A stretch of DNA of 5,367 bases from Candidatus Nealsoniibacteriota bacterium. Lineage in GTDB: Bacteria > Patescibacteriota > Minisyncoccia > Minisyncoccales > PWPS01. Below, piece after piece: positions 1 to 5,127 of the stretch. Location of the stretch: NCBI GenBank assembly GCA_003554445.1, contig PWGJ01000037.1, forward strand, positions 1-5,367, read 5' to 3'. The notes under the pieces are model-generated. The model had not been told where the DNA came from. It did no database searches and was given only the letters and a program-made list of their open reading frames with translations. The translations under genes and the position numbers were made by a program. Each line of letters opens with the position of its first letter. Position 1 is the first letter of the stretch.

Positions 1-1
1 A

Positions 2-658
2 AATGATCCAAATGAAATAGTTACAAAAGTGATTATGAATTCTCTATATGGGAAATTCGCCCAAAACAAGGTTCAAAACTGTAAAATTAAAGATTTAAGA
101 TATTTAGATAAAGATGAAAAAACATACGCTTTATTATACGAAAAAGGTGATATAAAAGGTGATAAATTAATAAGAGTTACTGAAGAAGAATATGATGGTG
201 TTTTTAGTTTTCCAATATTATCCTCTTACATAACTTCATATGCAAGAATTCTTATGTATGAATACATAAAGAAATATGATGTTGTATATACAGATACAGA
301 TTCAATTGTCGTTAAAGACGAAATTCCAAGTAGCAACAAACTTGGCGAGATGAAACTTGAGGCAAGAATAATTCAAGGAGAATTCTATAAACCTAAGATG
401 TATAAGATGATAACACAAGAAAAAGTTGACATAAAAGTAAAAGGAATAAATAAATGTGGTGAAGATGACTTTGAAAAAATAAAAAATGGTCAAACAGTAA
501 AAAAAGAAAAGTTATCTAAAATAAGAGAAAGTGCCAGAAGAGAATTAAAAACAAGAACACACATTGATGTCGAAAAATCGTTGTCACTTGAAGATAACAA
601 AAGAATATGGGAAGGTAATGAATCGAACCCTATAAAAATAAAAGGTGATATAAAATGA
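2..658 (+). CDS. polB: Family B DNA polymerase, C-terminal part (5' truncated by window edge), probably protein-primed
   Basis: This is the palm and thumb end of a replicative DNA polymerase. The frame is open to the left edge, so the GTG at 29 is an internal valine and the true start lies outside; 218 codons are visible. Motif B (K-x3-NSLYGKF) is encoded at 26-58 and motif C (YTDTDS, the catalytic aspartates) at 287-304. Downstream come a KMYKM segment and KVKGI, matching the K-x-Y and K-x-KG elements of the family's thumb side. About 85 residues separate NSLYG from DTDS. By my recollection this is longer than in cellular replicative enzymes and slightly longer than in phi29 polymerase, where the TPR2 insertion sits at this point; the flanking ARILMYEYI segment also aligns by eye with phi29. 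Protein priming is therefore likely, but motif A, TPR1 and the exonuclease lie outside the window. The stop overlaps the next gene's ATG. Confidence 0.93.
   Translation, partial: NDPNEIVTKVIMNSLYGKFAQNKVQNCKIKDLRYLDKDEKTYALLYEKGDIKGDKLIRVTEEEYDGVFSFPILSSYITSYARILMYEYIKKYDVVYTDTDSIVVKDEIPSSNKLGEMKLEARIIQGEFYKPKMYKMITQEKVDIKVKGINKCGEDDFEKIKNGQTVKKEKLSKIRESARRELKTRTHIDVEKSLSLEDNKRIWEGNESNPIKIKGDIK
293..311 (+). repeat. 19-nt direct repeat, copy 1 (polymerase motif C)
   Basis: GATACAGATTCAATTGTCG occurs here and again, identically, at 1042-1060 in the following gene. Both copies are read in the same codon phase and encode DTDSIV. Here they form the polymerase catalytic motif C. The flanking bases differ on both sides, so the identity is exactly 19 nt. 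Confidence 0.9.
644..649 (+). promoter_or_regulatory. Shine-Dalgarno site of the 655 gene
   Basis: GGTGAT lies five bases before the ATG at 655 and matches the complement of the archaeal 16S rRNA 3' end (GGAGGTGATCC). It sits inside the last codons of the polymerase gene. Together with the ATGA overlap it fixes the start at 655 and supports translational coupling. Confidence 0.7.
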
Positions 659-1101
659 GTAGAAGAACACAATTCCAGATAAGAAGACAAATAATAAAAG
701 GAATTAAACAAAAAGCAATTATTAGTGCTCAAATAGTGACACCAGATGGTAGGCAAAAAAGAACTGTTGAAGGAAGTAGTCAATTTGAAGTTGTTAATTC
801 AAATATTGATAGACAAAGAATAATTTCACAAGCAATATTTAATGGTTTTTACAGGGGGATTAATCGATATAATTTCCCAAGTGGTTCATATCTTATAAAT
901 GTTGAATTAATAGGATATGCTACACCGAAACAAGTAACTGTTAAGAGAGTTAAGGTTCGTAGTCAATATAGAACTTATGTATATATTGAAGGAAGAAAAG
1001 GACTCGTGAAAAACATTAAGTGGTCACCTAAACTAAAAGATGATACAGATTCAATTGTCGATGAAACAGGAATTGGTAAACAAGACCATTGGAGTTATTA
1101 A
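655..1101 (+). CDS. Basic protein of unknown function, coupled to the DNA polymerase
   Basis: I do not recognise this 148-residue protein. It is rich in Arg and Lys throughout (starting MSRRTQFQIRRQIIKGIKQK), has no membrane segment and no signal peptide, and looks mostly beta-strand in the middle (residues about 50-120, alternating hydrophobic positions such as YLINVELIGY and RTYVYIEG). Its ATG overlaps the polymerase stop (ATGA) and a GGTGAT site lies five bases upstream, so the two are co-transcribed and co-translated. Position and charge suggest a nucleic-acid-binding replication partner. A terminal protein for protein-primed replication is one possibility, but in known systems that gene tends to lie before the polymerase, and no motif here proves it. 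The C-terminal tail (residues 129-135, DDTDSIV) carries an exact 19-nt DNA copy of the polymerase motif C region. The gene ends just before a palindrome and the next promoter. Confidence 0.85.
   Translation: MSRRTQFQIRRQIIKGIKQKAIISAQIVTPDGRQKRTVEGSSQFEVVNSNIDRQRIISQAIFNGFYRGINRYNFPSGSYLINVELIGYATPKQVTVKRVKVRSQYRTYVYIEGRKGLVKNIKWSPKLKDDTDSIVDETGIGKQDHWSY
1042..1060 (+). repeat. 19-nt direct repeat, copy 2 (inside the basic protein gene)
   Basis: Exact second copy of the 19 bases at 293-311, in the same codon phase and again encoding DTDSIV (residues 130-135 of this protein). The surrounding protein is not polymerase-like. Confidence 0.9.
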
Positions 1102-1104
1102 ACG

Positions 1105-1122
1105 TGTGATTAAAAAATCACA
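1105..1122 (+). promoter_or_regulatory. Perfect inverted repeat, candidate operator or terminator hairpin
   Basis: TGTGATT-AAAA-AATCACA is a perfect 7-bp inverted repeat starting four bases after the upstream stop codon. Its right arm overlaps the BRE-like bases of the next promoter (1120-1125). No T-run follows it directly, so a repressor or activator site acting on the 1158 gene seems more likely than an intrinsic terminator. A role as an mRNA 3' end hairpin for the polymerase unit cannot be excluded. Confidence 0.5.
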
Positions 1123-1134
1123 AAATTTATAAAT
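1120..1134 (+). promoter_or_regulatory. Archaeal BRE/TATA promoter for the 1158 gene (leaderless)
   Basis: ACAAAA (1120-1125) fits the archaeal BRE pattern RNWAAW, and TTTATAAAT (1126-1134) is a classic archaeal TATA box. The box centre is 28 nt before the ATG at 1158, so transcription should begin at or within a base or two of the start codon. No Shine-Dalgarno sequence exists between the box and the ATG, as expected for a leaderless mRNA. Confidence 0.8.
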
Positions 1135-1157
1135 TATAAAATATTTATTACTATTAC

Positions 1158-1172
1158 ATGGATAAAAATAAA
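1158..1172 (+). repeat. 15-nt direct repeat, copy 1 (start of candidate capsid gene)
   Basis: ATGGATAAAAATAAA, the first five codons (MDKNK) of the candidate capsid gene, recurs exactly at 1473-1487 in the following intergenic region. Confidence 0.85.
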
Positions 1173-1400
1173 CTCCATAAGTTACAAAAGAAGGCTTCCG
1201 GACAAATGACGAATACGATGACCGCATTAATTACAGGATTGATTGTAGTTGTTTTGGCGACTGCTTTGGCTCCTGAAATGTTTAGCAACGTAGCAGAACT
1301 AGAAACAGACGAAGATGTTCCTGAATGGGTTCCTGTTGTTATGTTCCTGATAATTGGTGCCGGTCTTGTGTTCTTGATTTGGAGAGTCTTCCTCAAATAA
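1158..1400 (+). CDS. Small two-helix membrane protein, candidate spindle-virus major capsid protein
   Basis: The product has 80 residues. It has a basic, hydrophilic N-terminus (residues 1-16), a first hydrophobic helix (about 21-38, MTALITGLIVVVLATALA), a short acidic loop (about 39-56, with ELETDED), a second helix (about 57-75, WVPVVMFLIIGAGLVFLIW) and a short basic tail ending RVFLK. Major capsid proteins of spindle-shaped archaeal viruses (SSV VP1/VP3, His1 VP21) are small proteins with this two-helix plan, and a neighbouring protein-primed-type polymerase fits that group. The gene is monocistronic, with its own strong leaderless promoter and a hairpin/T-run behind it. Its codons are visibly less AT-biased than those of its neighbours (for example CTC, TCC, GGC-type choices), which suits high expression. 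Without a homology search it could instead be a holin-like or other small membrane protein. The long ORF on the opposite strand is a shadow. Confidence 0.75.
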   Translation: MDKNKLHKLQKKASGQMTNTMTALITGLIVVVLATALAPEMFSNVAELETDEDVPEWVPVVMFLIIGAGLVFLIWRVFLK

Positions 1401-1427
1401 AGTCAATTAAATGACTTAAAATTTTTT
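1400..1427 (+). terminator. Hairpin plus T-run after the candidate capsid gene
   Basis: AAGTCA (1400-1405) and TGACTT (1412-1417) form a 6-bp stem with a 6-nt loop, starting at the last base of the stop codon and followed by a run of six T (1422-1427). Archaeal RNA polymerase stops at T-runs, so this is a plausible terminator of the 1158 transcript. The stem is weak, and readthrough into the CRISPR-like repeat that begins two bases later is likely at some level. Confidence 0.5.
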
Positions 1428-1428
1428 A

Positions 1429-1447
1429 AATTTCTACTATTGTAGAT
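1429..1447 (+). CRISPR. Solitary Cas12a (type V-A) CRISPR repeat
   Basis: AATTTCTACTATTGTAGAT has the layout of the processed direct repeat that Cas12a (Cpf1) leaves on its mature crRNA: the 5' AATT pseudoknot handle, stem TCTAC, a 4-nt loop TATT, stem GTAGA and a terminal T. Only the loop bases vary between published Cas12a repeats, and as I recall this loop occurs in natural V-A repeats. A reading of both strands of the window finds no second copy, so this is a lone repeat and not an array. The usual upstream 17 nt of a full 36-nt repeat are not recognisable; a T-run is there instead. No cas gene is present. It would be transcribed by readthrough from the 1158 gene, in the orientation that gives a usable crRNA. 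A chance hairpin is possible but unlikely at this length and constraint. Confidence 0.75.
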
Positions 1448-1459
1448 TAGATTAGATTA
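1443..1459 (+). repeat. TAGAT pentamer tandem repeat at the end of the CRISPR-like repeat
   Basis: TAGAT is repeated three times in tandem (1443-1457) followed by TA. The first unit is the 3' end of the Cas12a-type repeat. A fourth isolated TAGAT lies at 1464-1468. The tract fills the first bases of the position where a guide (spacer) would be. Confidence 0.8.
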
Positions 1460-1476
1460 CTTTTAGATTATTATGG
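1448..1476 (+). other. Spacer-position sequence downstream of the lone repeat
   Basis: If Cas12a processed a transcript across this locus, the 20-24 bases after 1447 would be the guide. They begin TAGATTAGATTAC and are of low complexity. No match to them was seen elsewhere in the window. It is not known whether this is a true guide, a worn spacer, or filler behind a repeat mimic. Confidence 0.35.
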
Positions 1477-1487
1477 ATAAAAATAAA
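1473..1487 (+). repeat. 15-nt direct repeat, copy 2 (vestigial capsid-gene start)
   Basis: ATGGATAAAAATAAA repeats exactly the first five codons of the 1158 gene, but here the next codon is TAA, giving only MDKNK-stop. There is no promoter box at the corresponding distance upstream. It may be a remnant of a duplicated capsid gene, since some spindle viruses carry paralogous capsid genes, or a coincidence in A-rich DNA. Confidence 0.6.
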
Positions 1488-1489
1488 TA

Positions 1490-1504
1490 ATAAACTTTAT
1501 AAAT
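1490..1504 (+). promoter_or_regulatory. Archaeal BRE/TATA promoter for the large surface protein (leaderless)
   Basis: ATAAAC (1490-1495, five of six positions of RNWAAW) precedes TTTATAAAT (1496-1504). The box is identical to the one before the 1158 gene and lies exactly the same distance (23 nt) from the ATG at 1528. This spacing predicts a transcript beginning at the ATG and rules against the in-frame TTG at 1507 as the start. It probably drives the three downstream genes as one unit. Confidence 0.8.
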
Positions 1505-1527
1505 TTTTGAAACCCAATTATTCTATA

Positions 1528-4500
1528 ATGAAAAGATTAATAATATATAGTTTGATGTTGTTAATGTTAGTAAATAGTGCTATTGCTGAAACTTCAGAGT
1601 TTACAATAGATGGTGATGAAAGAATATTCTTTGATTTAGACGAATTTTTTAACGATTCTATTGACTTACAAGTCGACATATTTGATTATAATACAGAAAC
1701 AGAATCAGGAACCTATTTTATTAATGAAAATAATCCAGAAGAATCATTTGAATTTGATGGTGTTAATTATACTATATCATTTGAAGATATGGAGTTATTA
1801 ATATATGGTGACAACGAAGGGGATAAAAACCACAACATAAATGTTACATCAATAGATGAGAATGAAAATGTATTTTTCATAAACTTTGATTTGATTATAA
1901 ATGAGTTAACTGAACCACCACAAGAAATTGGTTCATTTTTAGATTTGGAGTTAGAGACAGGTTCTGCTGAATATATAGTTGACAATGTATATGATGAGTT
2001 TAGAACAGCAACAATTGAATTTGAAGCAGATGGCGAAACAAGAACCCTAACAGCAGAAAGAATCCATAGAAAAAGTGATGTGAACACTTATAGCGGTGAT
2101 GAAATCGCTGTTTGGTTTGACTATAAGAAGGATTCAAATGAATTTGTAATTGAAATTTTTAAACAAGGTGAAGAAACATATGAGGGTGATATGAATGTTC
2201 AAGTATGTAATATTATAGGTTGTGAAGAACAAGATTTTTTTATTAATATTACAGAAGAACCAGAACCTCAACCACCATCACAAATAAAAGATTTACCGGA
2301 TATTAATCTCGAAGGAACAGAATTTCAAATATTATCAATGAATGAACACTTCGAGGATTATAATAAAATTAAAGTTAATTTTAGAGATGACTCAACAAAT
2401 CAAATATTACAGAATGAATTGGGACAAGGAACAAGTGAAGTTTATTTTGGTGATATAGAGGTTACTTTATCCGATTTTGAAGGAGATATTGAATTAAGAG
2501 TTGATGGGACTAATACATTTTATAATGAAGAGTTTAATGTTAGTGCTATTAATGAATATGGTGAAGTAAGTGATTCTTTTATAGTAGATGTTCAAGAAGA
2601 ACCAGAACCTGTTATTGGTAATGTAACAGATGAAGATTTGAGAACAAACATCCATTCTTATTGGGCTTTTGATGATATAGATAATTTTAATGATGATTTA
2701 TATACTGAAGATAGTGTTGAAGGTTACCAAGCAGAACCATTTAATCAACTATTCATGAGTGATGACGAAGTGAAACTTGGTGATTATTCTTTAGGTTTTG
2801 GACTTGGTGAATTCGCTGAAGATTCTTTATTAGTATTTGATGATGATAGTGAAGAAAAAGCATCAGCAGATTTTATGGATAATCAACACACTTTTTCAAT
2901 ATGGTTATATGCTTCACAAATTGAAGAAGAAATGATAATCGCATCTCATGACGATAGTTTTTCACCTAATCAACATATTATATTAGATAACTTTGGTGAT
3001 GAATTGAAACTGAAATTTTTTGGTGAAGAACAAACAATTGATATTGTTGAAACATATGGAGAATCATTCCCAGAAGATGAATGGGTTCATTTGGCTTATT
3101 CGATTGAAGATGGAACAGCAACAACATATTTAAATAATGATATTCTTCTAGAAACTTCACATAGTGGTGAATTTGATGTTGATGATTATATGATTGGTCA
3201 TATTCCTTCACCAGATGAAAATGGTTTTATCGGATATATGGATGAAATGGCTTTTTGGGATAGAAAACTTAACAGTTCAGAAATTGATGAATTATATGAT
3301 AGACAAGTAAACGATTCATTGGGTTCACAGTACGATTTTAGTTCTGTTGACCCAGATGAATTAAAACAAATTGCTGATTTTCCTGAATTGATTAATTTAG
3401 AAGGTGAAAATGAAATTTTTTTAAGGATGAGTGATTATTTTGAAAATTTTAAAGAGTTAACATTGTCTTTTCCTGATGAAGAATTAGGAGAAGTTATAAC
3501 ACTTGTATATGATGAAGAAATTGGTTCAGGAGATGGTCATATTGGTGAATTTGACGTTGAATTAACAAACAACCTATTAATAAGAGGTAGGGATAAAGAT
3601 ATAACACCTAGAGAGTTTACCATAACAGCATCAGATAAAGACCCAGAAACCCCTAATATACAAGATTCTTTTGAAGTAAGTTCAAGTGTTGAAGAAGTTG
3701 AAGAACCACCTAATTTTTTTGAATCAATCCCTAATATAGAAGTTCAAGGTTTTGGTAGAGATATTACACCTATAGATGAATATGGTGAGAATTACGACGA
3801 AATAAGAGTGTCATTCCCAATTGAAAATGTAACAGAAACTATATCTGTAAGTGGTGATTTTGATACAGATTCATATCAAGACGAAGAAAGATTTGAATTA
3901 TTATTGTCAAAGGTTCTTGAGGAAGTTGATAATTTCCAAGTATTTGGTAGAAATAGACATAATGAAGAGGATATAACAATTTCACTTGTTAATGAATATG
4001 GTATAGATTCACAAGAAGTTAACCTTGAAACAGAACCAAGACCACGACCTTCACAAGTTGATGGAATTGACTTTGACGATATATATATTCAAGATATTGA
4101 AGATTCACAACCTTTTGAGTTCAAACCTAATATGGATGAAGACAAATACAACAATATTACATCTGTAAATGTAAGTTTTTATTCTGATGGTGATGTAAGA
4201 AATTTATTTTTGGATGAAGCAGGTACAGAATCATATGGTTCAATTGATGATGAAAACGAATTGTTAGTCACACTTCAAAAAGAATCTTTATTTGGAGTTG
4301 TTGAATGGGGTATATTCACTAATTCATTTGTTGAATGGGAAGTTGACAATAAACCTATTGAAGTTATTATTGAATATGAAGAATTTGAAACAGATACATT
4401 CACGCTAGATTTATATCAAGACGTTGAAAAAGTTCCAGATGATACAACAGACCCAGATGACCCAGATGACCCAGACGAACCGATTGACTCACCACCAGCA

Positions 4501-4785
4501 GATTCTCCAGATTGGTTTCCAGAACCACCAGAAGGGGAAGAGGTATTTTGGGCTATTGCAGTTTTGGGTTTGACAATTGGATTAGTTGCTTTTGGCGGGT
4601 TTTACACAAGGGACTCGTTTTTGGCTACTTCCACCTTTGGAGTAATTGCATTTAGTGTTATGTTTTTCCTATTGGTAGTAATAGGATGGATTCCACTTTG
4701 GATTGCTATACTTGTAATTATAATAGTTGCTATGTTTTTGGCGAGTAGAATTTGGAACCAGATAAGTGGAGGTGGTGGTGTGTAA
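1528..4785 (+). CDS. Large secreted, membrane-anchored adhesin-like protein with a LamG-type lectin domain
   Basis: The product has 1085 residues and is probably the virion spike or host-attachment protein. The start is ATG 1528, not the in-frame TTG 1507, because a clean signal peptide (residues 1-20, ending NSAIA) follows and the TATA box is at leaderless distance. Six beta-sandwich modules of roughly 100-125 residues follow the Ig/cadherin-like pattern: about 22-128, 132-242, 252-356, 614-721, 730-833 and 843-966. They often open like INLEG...YFENF and close with strands such as NVSAINEYG...FIVDV. Junctions are marked by EPEP/EEPP linkers (near 129, 243, 357, 722, 834). Residues about 372-597 form a LamG/concanavalin-A-like domain (SYWAFDD, FSIWLYA, EWVHLAYS, GYMDEMAFWDRKL). 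An Asp/Pro linker (968-1005) leads to three helices (about 1006-1026, 1032-1054, 1055-1076). The ectodomain is very acidic and has only two cysteines (C227, C232). Ligand unknown; a cellular surface protein is the alternative. Confidence 0.88.
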   Translation: MKRLIIYSLMLLMLVNSAIAETSEFTIDGDERIFFDLDEFFNDSIDLQVDIFDYNTETESGTYFINENNPEESFEFDGVNYTISFEDMELLIYGDNEGDKNHNINVTSIDENENVFFINFDLIINELTEPPQEIGSFLDLELETGSAEYIVDNVYDEFRTATIEFEADGETRTLTAERIHRKSDVNTYSGDEIAVWFDYKKDSNEFVIEIFKQGEETYEGDMNVQVCNIIGCEEQDFFINITEEPEPQPPSQIKDLPDINLEGTEFQILSMNEHFEDYNKIKVNFRDDSTNQILQNELGQGTSEVYFGDIEVTLSDFEGDIELRVDGTNTFYNEEFNVSAINEYGEVSDSFIVDVQEEPEPVIGNVTDEDLRTNIHSYWAFDDIDNFNDDLYTEDSVEGYQAEPFNQLFMSDDEVKLGDYSLGFGLGEFAEDSLLVFDDDSEEKASADFMDNQHTFSIWLYASQIEEEMIIASHDDSFSPNQHIILDNFGDELKLKFFGEEQTIDIVETYGESFPEDEWVHLAYSIEDGTATTYLNNDILLETSHSGEFDVDDYMIGHIPSPDENGFIGYMDEMAFWDRKLNSSEIDELYDRQVNDSLGSQYDFSSVDPDELKQIADFPELINLEGENEIFLRMSDYFENFKELTLSFPDEELGEVITLVYDEEIGSGDGHIGEFDVELTNNLLIRGRDKDITPREFTITASDKDPETPNIQDSFEVSSSVEEVEEPPNFFESIPNIEVQGFGRDITPIDEYGENYDEIRVSFPIENVTETISVSGDFDTDSYQDEERFELLLSKVLEEVDNFQVFGRNRHNEEDITISLVNEYGIDSQEVNLETEPRPRPSQVDGIDFDDIYIQDIEDSQPFEFKPNMDEDKYNNITSVNVSFYSDGDVRNLFLDEAGTESYGSIDDENELLVTLQKESLFGVVEWGIFTNSFVEWEVDNKPIEVIIEYEEFETDTFTLDLYQDVEKVPDDTTDPDDPDDPDEPIDSPPADSPDWFPEPPEGEEVFWAIAVLGLTIGLVAFGGFYTRDSFLATSTFGVIAFSVMFFLLVVIGWIPLWIAILVIIIVAMFLASRIWNQISGGGGV
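4450..4476 (+). repeat. 9-bp tandem repeat encoding DPD units
   Basis: Three copies of GACCCAGAT (the last ends in C) encode DPDDPDDPD in the linker between the ectodomain and the membrane helices of the large surface protein. The array is in frame with the codons, so slippage would change linker length by three residues without a frameshift. Confidence 0.85.
4768..4774 (+). promoter_or_regulatory. Shine-Dalgarno site of the 4787 gene, inside the preceding gene's glycine tail
   Basis: GGAGGTG matches seven consecutive bases of the anti-Shine-Dalgarno complement and lies 12 nt before ATG 4787. It also encodes part of the C-terminal SGGGGV of the large surface protein. It supports ATG 4787 as the start and not the in-frame GTG 4766, which lies before the site. 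Confidence 0.75.
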
Positions 4786-4786
4786 A

Positions 4787-5125
4787 ATGGCTTGGGTAGA
4801 GTTTAGACTAGTGATGATTAGTATAATCTTTATGTTCATATTAAACTTTATGGTTGTGGCAGTTATAGGTGACACTGCGGTTAATGAATATAATCAAGAT
4901 GTTGTTATTGATGAAGTAACAAGCGAAATGGGGGCTGTTAGTGGATTTATCACAGATGCACTCATTAATATAGGAATTACGATGTTTTCAATCTTTGGTG
5001 TTGATTTTATCGTCTTAGTTGCTGAAGTTCCCGCAATCATTTTAAATGGGTTAATATTATATAATATTATAGCGACTGTTACATTGATATTTTATTTAGT
5101 GAGAATATTATGGATAGGAGGTTAA
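4787..5125 (+). CDS. Small integral membrane protein, unknown function
   Basis: The product has 112 residues from ATG 4787, one base after the stop of the large surface protein, so the two genes are co-transcribed. An N-terminal hydrophobic helix (about residues 7-28, LVMISIIFMFILNF) is followed by a polar acidic stretch (about 29-50, GDTAVNEYNQ and DEVTSEMG). Next comes an amphipathic or membrane region (about 52-72, ending in MFSIFGVDF) and then one long or two short hydrophobic helices (about 73-107, VLVAEVPAIILNGLIL...IFYLVRILW). No enzymatic motif is visible. The location suggests a minor virion membrane protein or an assembly partner of the large surface protein. A holin-like role is the other reading. 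I do not recognise a family. Confidence 0.82.
   Translation: MAWVEFRLVMISIIFMFILNFMVVAVIGDTAVNEYNQDVVIDEVTSEMGAVSGFITDALINIGITMFSIFGVDFIVLVAEVPAIILNGLILYNIIATVTLIFYLVRILWIGG
5117..5122 (+). promoter_or_regulatory. Shine-Dalgarno site of the 5128 gene
   Basis: GGAGGT lies five bases before ATG 5128 and overlaps the last codons of the preceding gene. It is a consensus site at optimal spacing and is the main evidence for the start of the truncated gene at the window end. Confidence 0.85.
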
Positions 5126-5127
5126 AA

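Noticed and set aside
302..783. Two overlapping minus-strand ORFs opposite the polymerase and the basic protein
   Set aside because: They are Phe/Tyr/Ser-rich shadows of A-rich coding DNA; the + strand carries clear polymerase motifs.
1126..1143. Bacterial -10 type promoter before the 1158 gene
   Set aside because: No matching -35 at proper spacing and no ribosome site for a leadered message. The box-to-ATG distance is identical at both promoters and fits archaeal TBP/TFB initiation.
1154..1396. Long minus-strand ORF opposite the candidate capsid gene
   Set aside because: It is low-complexity Thr/Ser/Val-rich shadow coding with no promoter or ribosome site. The + strand product has sensible helices and signals.
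1433..1446. Reading TCTAC-TATT-GTAGA as an ordinary transcription terminator hairpin
   Set aside because: No T-run follows it, a better hairpin and T-run already precede it, and the AATT 5' flank and terminal T match the Cas12a repeat beyond what a stem alone needs.
1507..1527. In-frame TTG start adding seven residues (MKPNYSI) to the large surface protein
   Set aside because: It would place the start only three bases after the TATA box, which is too close for a transcript to include it, and it would push the signal peptide inward. ATG 1528 fits both signals.
1401..1527. A multi-repeat CRISPR array
   Set aside because: Only one repeat is present. I looked on both strands for another TCTAC...GTAGA pair or its complement and found none, so the call is limited to a solitary repeat.
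1767..3211. Minus-strand ORFs inside the large surface protein gene
   Set aside because: They are shadows with biased composition and no start signals; the + strand frame is continuous and domain-like.
4766..4786. In-frame GTG start for the small membrane protein
   Set aside because: The GGAGGTG ribosome site lies after this GTG and before ATG 4787, and the extra residues are just the shifted reading of the glycine tail.
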